NCBI GenBank assembly: GCA_030148485.1
Contig: JASBTJ010000076.1
Location: 1-64,000 of the forward strand
Length of the DNA stretch: 64,000 nucleotides
Direction: 5' to 3'
DNA from: Gammaproteobacteria bacterium
GTDB lineage: Bacteria; Pseudomonadota; Gammaproteobacteria; Chromatiales; Chromatiaceae
A program made the position numbers and the translations under genes. Numbering within the stretch: the stretch's first letter is position 1; every line of letters begins with the position of its first letter. The notes below the pieces were generated by a model. That model was given only the letters and a program-made list of their open reading frames with translations, was not told the origin of the DNA and did not search any database. Below are positions 58,641 through 64,000 of the stretch, in pieces.

Positions 58641-59237
58641 ATGATCCGCCTGTTCAATCGCCTGCAGGACATGCTCGACGCCATGCGCGCCGTCGACTTT
58701 CTCGGTCCCTTGGCGCTGCGCCTGTATCTGGTGCCAGTGTTCTGGGTCGCCGGAACCAACAAGATCGCCGGCTTCGACAACGTGGTCGAATGGTTCGGCA
58801 ATCCCGACTGGGGGCTCGGGCTGCCGGCCCCGGCCTTGATGGCGACCCTGGCGGTGGGTGCCGAGGTGGTCGGCGCGGTATGCCTGTTGGTGGGATTTGC
58901 GGTCAGGTGGATCAGCATTCCCCTGATGGTCACCATGGTCGTGGCCGCCGTGAGTGTGCATTGGGAACACGGCTGGCAGGCGGTCGCCGACGCCAAGAGC
59001 CCGTTTCCTCCAGCCGATATCGCCGAGGCCGAACAACGTCTGGCCGCGGCGAAGAGCCTGTTGCAGCAGCACGGCAATTACGACTGGCTGACCGGATCCG
59101 GCAGCTTCGTGATCTCCAACAACGGCATCGAATGGGCCGCGACCTATTTCGTCATGCTGCTGGCGTTGTTCTTCATCGGTGCCGGGCGTTACGTCAGCCT
59201 GGACTACTGGATCGCCCGCCGCTTCAGGGATCGCTGA
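58641..59237 (+). CDS. DoxX family membrane protein of the bufferin cluster
   Basis: 198 residues, four predicted transmembrane helices (about 25-45, 75-95, 100-115 and 160-180), with a hydrophilic loop (about 118-150) between the last two. DoxX-like proteins are frequent in bufferin operons, perhaps in quinol-linked oxidation or quality control. It starts 38 bp after the DUF2063 gene. Confidence 0.85.
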   Translation: MIRLFNRLQDMLDAMRAVDFLGPLALRLYLVPVFWVAGTNKIAGFDNVVEWFGNPDWGLGLPAPALMATLAVGAEVVGAVCLLVGFAVRWISIPLMVTMVVAAVSVHWEHGWQAVADAKSPFPPADIAEAEQRLAAAKSLLQQHGNYDWLTGSGSFVISNNGIEWAATYFVMLLALFFIGAGRYVSLDYWIARRFRDR

Positions 59238-59296
59238 AGAACCAGCAAAACGCCGCGCCTGAACTAGACTGAAGAATGTCTGAAGGAGGTATCGCC

Positions 59297-59662
59297 ATGT
59301 CCGACATTCTCAAACAAATCATGCACCCCGCCAGCCAGAAGAACGATCCGGAAGGCAATCTGCTGGAGATCGGTCCCTGGTCTGCCAGCGAGGCCGAGGA
59401 ACGTGCCCAGACCCTGGGACTGGAAATGACCGACGACCACTGGGACGTGGTGCTGTTTCTGCGGGACTACTACCGCGGTCGCGGCGAACACGCCGATGCC
59501 CGCGAGATCATGGAAGCCCTGGAAGAGGAATTCGCCGCCGACGGCGGCCGCAAGTGGCTGTATCGGCTGTTCCCCGGTGGTCCGGTCATGCAATCGTCCC
59601 AGATCGCCGGCATCCCGTTGCCGCCGCGCACCGTCAACCCGGCGTTCGGCAACGTGCATTGA
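59297..59662 (+). CDS. DsrC/TusE-family protein lacking catalytic cysteines (RspA type)
   Basis: 121 residues. The fold is clear from AQTLGLEMTDDHWDVVLFLR, DYYRGRGEHADAREIMEALE and LYRLFPGGPVMQSSQIAGIP. In DsrC and TusE the C-terminal arm carries one or two redox cysteines (CxxxGxPxPxxC); here the same arm reads QSSQIAGIPLPPRTVNPAF with neither. Members without cysteines have been called RspA and are suggested to regulate sulfur metabolism. The ATG at 59297 has a perfect AAGGAGGT; an upstream Met is less likely. Converges on the NUDIX gene. Confidence 0.85.
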   Translation: MSDILKQIMHPASQKNDPEGNLLEIGPWSASEAEERAQTLGLEMTDDHWDVVLFLRDYYRGRGEHADAREIMEALEEEFAADGGRKWLYRLFPGGPVMQSSQIAGIPLPPRTVNPAFGNVH

Positions 59663-59735
59663 TCGGGAAACGCGCCGCCGTCCTTATCCCTGGGGCGATA
59701 CGGCGCGACACAAGCGAGAGCTTCTCCACCGCGGA

Positions 59736-60290
59736 TCAGTAATCGCGCATGCGGCGGGTCTTTTCCACCATGCGCAGGGTCGAGCGGTTGTTGTTGAAGC
59801 GCGATACCTGATGCACCGGCACCCATAGGATCTCGTGGGATTCATCATTGCCGGGGATGGCGATGTCGTCGTCCACCTCCACCAGAAAGCGCACGTCGTA
59901 GTGCGTATGGCGGGGGTCGACGGCATTGGCGGGGATGGTATGGATATCGAGGTCGAAGATCCGGTCGTTCACCAGCCGGATATGCGACATATCCAGCCCG
60001 GTTTCTTCCGAGGTCTCCTTCAGCGCGACCCGCAGTATATCGGCGTCACCGTCGGCGTGGCCACCGGGCTGGAACCATTGATCCAGCTTGCGATGGTGCA
60101 ACAACAAGGCCTTTTGTCGATCCGGACTGATCACCCACGCCGAACCGGTCACATGTCCGTGTTGCAGTGCGCGGTCGAAACAGTTCTCGTGGGCGCGCAC
60201 GAACGCCTTGGCGCGCGCCAGATAGGCGGCCTCTTCCATGAAGCGGGTATCGTGGCTTTCCAGCAGGGCCAATAGCTCCTGGCGATGCAT
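59736..60290 (-). CDS. NUDIX hydrolase
   Basis: 184 residues. NUDIX box GGHADGDADILRVALKETSE followed by ETGL, with Asp and Lys in place of the first Glu and the Arg. It lies 11 bp after the CsoS1D-like gene in the same direction, so it may belong to the carbon-fixation unit; the substrate is unknown. The frame extends upstream as a shadow of that gene; I take the ATG at 60290. Confidence 0.85.
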   Translation of the reverse strand: MHRQELLALLESHDTRFMEEAAYLARAKAFVRAHENCFDRALQHGHVTGSAWVISPDRQKALLLHHRKLDQWFQPGGHADGDADILRVALKETSEETGLDMSHIRLVNDRIFDLDIHTIPANAVDPRHTHYDVRFLVEVDDDIAIPGNDESHEILWVPVHQVSRFNNNRSTLRMVEKTRRMRDY

Positions 60291-60301
60291 GACGCGCCCC
60301 G

Positions 60302-60916
60302 TCAGGTCCCGGCCGGATTGTCCACGGCCGCCAGTGCGGCCGCCGCGGCCTCGTCGATATCGCTTTCCGAACCGGCGATGATCAAGCGACCGAAGGCACC
60401 CACGGCACTGACATCCACCAAGGTGATGTCGGCAGCCTTCTCCGCCTGGTTGGCCGCATAGACGATGTAGCCCGCCGGCTCGGTCTCCAGGATGAACATG
60501 CTTTGCCCGGGGATGATCATGGAACCGCGCCGGTTCTGGCGGTTGATCAACACCGTATGATCGGGGGTCATGCCGCGAATGGTTTCCTGCCAGGCAACCT
60601 GGCAACGCTGACGATCCTCCTGGCGCGATCCCAGTCTGCCCAACACGATTTCACCGGCCGCGCGCACGTCGCTTTGATCGCGGTGATGAACCACCATGGA
60701 GCCGAAGGCGCGCTCGACCACTTGCTGGGTCAGGTGGACCCGGGTCGCCTTCAGGGCGATGTCCGTCAGACGATGCACGGCCATACCCGGCGCCACCTCG
60801 ATCCACAGGCAGGCCTCCCCCGGGGTCGGGGGGTATCCCTGGGACACGGTCGCCATGTACTCGGCCAATTGTGGCTGCAGCGAGTCGACGTAGACGTAGG
60901 TTCTCAGTTTGATCAT
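60302..60916 (-). CDS. csoS1D: Carboxysome shell protein CsoS1D-like (tandem BMC domain)
   Basis: 204 residues with two fused BMC domains: residues 1-95 ([60 protein letters not shown]) and 120-204 ([56 protein letters not shown]). These match CsoS1D, a pseudohexameric trimer whose stacked form has a gated pore for metabolite passage through the alpha-carboxysome shell. The ATG at 60916 excludes an Arg-rich upstream extension. The other cso genes and RuBisCO are not in the window. Confidence 0.9.
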   Translation of the reverse strand: MIKLRTYVYVDSLQPQLAEYMATVSQGYPPTPGEACLWIEVAPGMAVHRLTDIALKATRVHLTQQVVERAFGSMVVHHRDQSDVRAAGEIVLGRLGSRQEDRQRCQVAWQETIRGMTPDHTVLINRQNRRGSMIIPGQSMFILETEPAGYIVYAANQAEKAADITLVDVSAVGAFGRLIIAGSESDIDEAAAAALAAVDNPAGT

Positions 60917-61011
60917 GGACGCATCAGGCGCGGGCCGGCGGCGACGTTTCCGTCGCATCGCTCAACTAGCTGACCGCTCCTCTTGTGCAACACCGTTGGT
61001 ACATATACGCC

Positions 61012-62025
61012 TCATGATTTCGCCTTGACCGTTTTGCCACGCTTCTTTGCAGCCACTGCATCATCGTCCTTGACGAACCGTAGTGCCGGCCACATGGATT
61101 CCATGCGATCACGTATCCTCGGCCCGTGTTCCACCGCGAAATCGAGAAAATTACGCGCCACCAGCGACAGTTCCTTGCCCTTGGGATGCACCAGGAACCA
61201 ATGCCGCATGATGGGGAATCCCTCCACGTCGAGGATAGCCACCGGTCCATCGACACCTTCGAGCGTCAAGGTGTGCATCGACAGCACCGAGATCCCCAGG
61301 CCGGCGACCACCGCATGCTTGATGGCCTCGTTGCTGCCGAGTTCCATACGTACCTGCGGCCTCAGCCCCTGGCCATCGAACAACCGCATCGTGGCGTCGC
61401 GGATACCCGAGCCCGGCTCCCGCAGGATGAAGGGCTCTTCGGCGATACGCGCCAAAGGGATCCGCTTTTGCCCCACCAGGGGATGATCGCGCGGCGCCAT
61501 CATCACCAGCGGATTGGGCGCGAAAGGATACTCCACGATGTCCAGTTCGTCATGTGGCGGTTGCCCCATGATGTACAGGTCGTCCTCATTGTCATGCATC
61601 CGACCGATGATGCTGTCACGGTTGGTGACCTTGAGCGACAATTCGATACCCGGGTATAACTGACTGAATTCGCCGAGTATTTCCGGCGTGAAATACTTGG
61701 CGGTGGTGATCACGCCGACGCGCAACCGACCACGCTTCATGCCTTTGAGATCGGCGAGCTTCATCTCGAGGTTCGCCAGGGTCTCGAACATCCGCCGGCA
61801 GGCATCGTACAACTCGCGCCCGGCCTCGGTGGGCTGAACTCCTCGACCGACATGTTCAAACAGCGGCAGCCCCATGGCATCGGCCAGCTTCTTGATCTGC
61901 AGCGACACCGTCGGCTGGGTCAGAAACAGCTCTTCGGCCGCACGGGTAAAGCTGCCCAGCCGCACGATCGCCTCGAAGACCTGCAACTGCCGCAGCGTGG
62001 CATGCCGGATCAGATAATCCGGCAT
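61012..62025 (-). CDS. cbbR: LysR-family regulator, CbbR-like
   Basis: 337 residues. RHATLRQLQVFEAIVRLGSF, then TRAAEELFLTQPTVSLQIKK (HTH, about 8-67), is typical of CbbR, the activator of CO2-fixation operons; the effector domain contains GVITTAKYFTPEILGEFSQ and LELREPGSGIRD-like FILREPGSGIRDATMRLF. It lies 95 bp upstream of the CsoS1D-like gene and 54 bp after the transporter gene, all leftward. I use the Met at 62025; a Met 16 codons upstream is possible. Confidence 0.88.
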   Translation of the reverse strand: MPDYLIRHATLRQLQVFEAIVRLGSFTRAAEELFLTQPTVSLQIKKLADAMGLPLFEHVGRGVQPTEAGRELYDACRRMFETLANLEMKLADLKGMKRGRLRVGVITTAKYFTPEILGEFSQLYPGIELSLKVTNRDSIIGRMHDNEDDLYIMGQPPHDELDIVEYPFAPNPLVMMAPRDHPLVGQKRIPLARIAEEPFILREPGSGIRDATMRLFDGQGLRPQVRMELGSNEAIKHAVVAGLGISVLSMHTLTLEGVDGPVAILDVEGFPIMRHWFLVHPKGKELSLVARNFLDFAVEHGPRIRDRMESMWPALRFVKDDDAVAAKKRGKTVKAKS

Positions 62026-62079
62026 CGCATACGGCGGCGTGTAGTCGAGGTCTCGGGCGGGCGACTTTTTCATGGCTTG

Positions 62080-64000
62080 TCAGGCGCGGCCTGGTGCCGG
62101 GTCTCCCGTCGTCGGTGCAGCGGCCGTTTCGCCCCCGGTACTGAAGGTGCCGTAACGCTCCGTCAGGCTGGTCAACGCAGTCTGCTTGTCGGGGTAGAAG
62201 GCATCCATCCCGAGTTCGTCAACCAACCCGCTCTGGACGAATATCTTCCACACCTGGTGCTTCAGGCCACTGAACACCAGGGACACCCCCTGATCACGCA
62301 AACGCTGCGCCACCTCGCGGACCTTCTCTTCACCGGAGGCATCCATATCGTTGATGCCGCTACCGACCACCAGGATCGCCTTGGCATTCGGAAACTCGCT
62401 GTGCGCTTCCAGGATGATGTCCTCGAAATATGCGACGTTGATGAAGCTGAGCGAACCATCGAAACGCACCGGGACGAAGTTCTCGCTGAGCGGCTTGAGC
62501 CCGTGGGCACGAATACCGCCGAGGGTGCCGTCCGCCTTGCGGGACACGATCTCGGCGCGCGGCTTCATGACGCGGATCAGGTAGTGGAGCACGGTCAGGG
62601 CGACCCCGAGCAGGATGCCGTTGGCGATGGACGGCGCCATGAGCAGCGTTGCCACGAAGGTGATGATCCCGGTGACCGAACTGACGCGGTCGACCTTCCA
62701 TGCCTGCACCAGCGGCTGGATACGGATCAGGCTGAATACAGCCATCATCACGATGACCGCCAGCACCGCTTGCGGCAGGTGATACAGATAGGAGGTGAAG
62801 AACAGCAGCACCAACACCACCGCCAGCGCACTGATGATGGCGAACAGCCCGGTCTTGGCACCGGTACGCGCCGCCACCGCCGAGCGCGAAAAGGAGCCGC
62901 TGACCGTGTAGGAACCGAAGAAACTACCGGCGATATTGGCCAGACCCTGGCCAACCAGTTCCTTGCTGGTATCCACGCGCTCACCCGTGGTGGTGGCGAT
63001 CGCCTTGGAGATGGACGTCGCTTCCATGAAGCCGATCAACGCCATGACGATGGCCGCCGGCAACAGGGCGAGCACCAGATCCCACTGGATGTCAGGGGCC
63101 GCCAGGCTCGGCAGACCTTCGGGGATGTCGCCGACCACCGCGCCACCGGCCGCCAGTACCACGTCGCCATCGCTCACGCCGGAGAAGCGCCAGGTCTTGC
63201 CGTCGCTCTCCAGGCCCTCGGGCAGGGCGTGTTGATGATAGAACTGGGTGGCACCCGCGGCGTTTGCACCCTCGAGTTTCATGGCGTGAAGCTCGACCCG
63301 GCGCGTGGTGTTCTTGGACTTCAGTTGCTTGAGCTGTTTCTTCAGCACCACTGCGTGGGCACGCAGATTTGCCGCCTCCTCAAGGTGATCCAAACCACCC
63401 TTCGCCTCGATCTCGTCGGCGCGACGATTCAGGTCAGCGATCTCGTTGGTCAGCTCGCCAATGCGGCGCGCGGTGCTGTCGTACGCGGTCACTGCCTCGA
63501 CCAGAGCGGCGTCCTGGATCTGGGATGGCGAGACCTTGACCTTGTCTTCGTAACCGACAACGGCACTGATGACAGTCGCCAGCACCACGGCGACGAGCAC
63601 GCCGGGCAAGGACGGCATGCGTTTGCGCAGTCCCGCGATCAACACCCAGGCGCCCACCGCGAAGGCCACCGTAATAATGTGCATCTCCGGTACCTGGGTG
63701 ATCACCCGCCACAAGTCCTCCAGGTAGGTGTCGGTGCGCGGGAACGGCACCCCGATCACCTTGCTCAACTGCGACAACCCGATGATCAAGGCCGCCGCGT
63801 TGGTGAATCCGACGATCACCGGGCTGGACAGCAGATTGACGATGGCACCGAGACGGAACAGGCCCAGCGCCAGCCGCAGTACGCCCACCATCAGTGCAAG
63901 CATGATCGACAACTGGATGAAGTCCGGGCTACCCGGGCTGGCAAAGGGGATCAGCGCAGCGGCACTCATCAGCGACAACATCGCCACCGGACCGGTGTGC
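62080..64000 (-). CDS. SulP-family anion transporter with STAS domain and coiled-coil insert (5' end off window)
   Basis: At least 640 residues; the frame continues past the right edge (codons reading HTGPVAMLSL are family-typical). Transmembrane core, then a C-terminal STAS domain (FVPVRFDGSLSFINVAYFED ... SGINDMDASGEEKVREVAQR). Between two membrane segments lies an insert of about 135 residues (nt about 63133-63546) rich in Glu, Lys, Leu and Ala (IGELTNEIADLNRRADEIEA; VVLKKQLKQLKSKNTTRR), probably a coiled coil, not found in ordinary SulP proteins. Beside CbbR and CsoS1D it may import bicarbonate; sulfate is the alternative. Confidence 0.9.
   Translation of the reverse strand, partial: HTGPVAMLSLMSAAALIPFASPGSPDFIQLSIMLALMVGVLRLALGLFRLGAIVNLLSSPVIVGFTNAAALIIGLSQLSKVIGVPFPRTDTYLEDLWRVITQVPEMHIITVAFAVGAWVLIAGLRKRMPSLPGVLVAVVLATVISAVVGYEDKVKVSPSQIQDAALVEAVTAYDSTARRIGELTNEIADLNRRADEIEAKGGLDHLEEAANLRAHAVVLKKQLKQLKSKNTTRRVELHAMKLEGANAAGATQFYHQHALPEGLESDGKTWRFSGVSDGDVVLAAGGAVVGDIPEGLPSLAAPDIQWDLVLALLPAAIVMALIGFMEATSISKAIATTTGERVDTSKELVGQGLANIAGSFFGSYTVSGSFSRSAVAARTGAKTGLFAIISALAVVLVLLFFTSYLYHLPQAVLAVIVMMAVFSLIRIQPLVQAWKVDRVSSVTGIITFVATLLMAPSIANGILLGVALTVLHYLIRVMKPRAEIVSRKADGTLGGIRAHGLKPLSENFVPVRFDGSLSFINVAYFEDIILEAHSEFPNAKAILVVGSGINDMDASGEEKVREVAQRLRDQGVSLVFSGLKHQVWKIFVQSGLVDELGMDAFYPDKQTALTSLTERYGTFSTGGETAAAPTTGDPAPGRA

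Overview
The window looks like chromosomal DNA of a GC-rich gammaproteobacterium, probably a chemolithoautotrophic (sulfur-oxidising type) member near Chromatiales or related orders. This is inferred from gene content, not from a marker phylogeny. The evidence is gammaproteobacterial synteny (purMN/DUF2066/permease/hda; metG/mrp/dcd; rsxABCDGE/nth), a carboxysome-type BMC shell protein next to a CbbR-like regulator and a SulP anion transporter, and a DsrC-like protein without cysteines. No rRNA, tRNA or CRISPR array was seen. The only mobile element is a partial IS5-type insertion at the left edge.

Layout. 1-11254: IS5 end, aspS, FmdB zinc ribbon, a motA-motB-PilZ operon, an SDR, gshA, prc, a NUDIX protein and mazG. 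11396-21746: a LysR gene diverging from a compact seven-gene operon encoding a complex I membrane arm (NuoA, H, J, K, L, M, N). The second gene of the operon is a 746-residue fusion: a degenerate NuoB-like domain, five CPMHP...CPKCGM heavy-metal-binding repeats, and a degenerate NuoD/hydrogenase-large-subunit-like domain. No NuoC, E, F, G or I and no cluster N2 ligands are present. 21828-25672: an oxidative-stress and iron cluster (DUF3501, encapsulated-ferritin-type protein, CCG-domain Fe-S protein, rubrerythrin), preceded by a well-formed OxyR-like tetramer site next to oxyR. 25816-33528: a cpdA-like phosphodiesterase broken by an in-frame stop, sfsA, an orphan GspE, acylphosphatase, a periplasmic adaptor and TolC pair without a pump, a thioredoxin-fold protein and YihY. 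33581-41611: arsC, wrbA, DUF2069, hda, a Sel1 protein, an AI-2E-type permease, a CDP-alcohol phosphatidyltransferase, DUF2066, purM and purN. 41780-45512: a Skp-like lipoprotein, dcd, a PEP-CTERM-like secreted protein and mrp. 45758-55802: metG, the six rsx/rnf genes, a hybrid histidine kinase and nth. 55805-59237: DUF1841, then a bufferin-type RiPP cluster (EGKCG-repeat precursor with signal peptide, MNIO/DUF692 enzyme, DUF2063 partner, DoxX). 59297-64000: cysteine-less DsrC/TusE homologue, then a leftward NUDIX/CsoS1D-like/CbbR-like/SulP block cut by the right edge.

Functional themes. One is energy conservation through ion-translocating membrane complexes (Rnf and the unusual Nuo-like complex). 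A second is carbon acquisition (CsoS1D, CbbR, SulP). A third is metal and oxidative stress handling (bufferin cluster, HMBD repeats, OxyR, rubrerythrin, ferritin-like protein, ArsC). The strongest candidate for an undescribed system is the self-contained nuoA-[NuoB-like/HMBD5/NuoD-like]-nuoHJKLMN operon. It keeps the proton-pumping subunits but seems to have lost the NADH module, the N2 iron-sulfur site and the quinone-site residues, and carries tandem metal-binding repeats instead.
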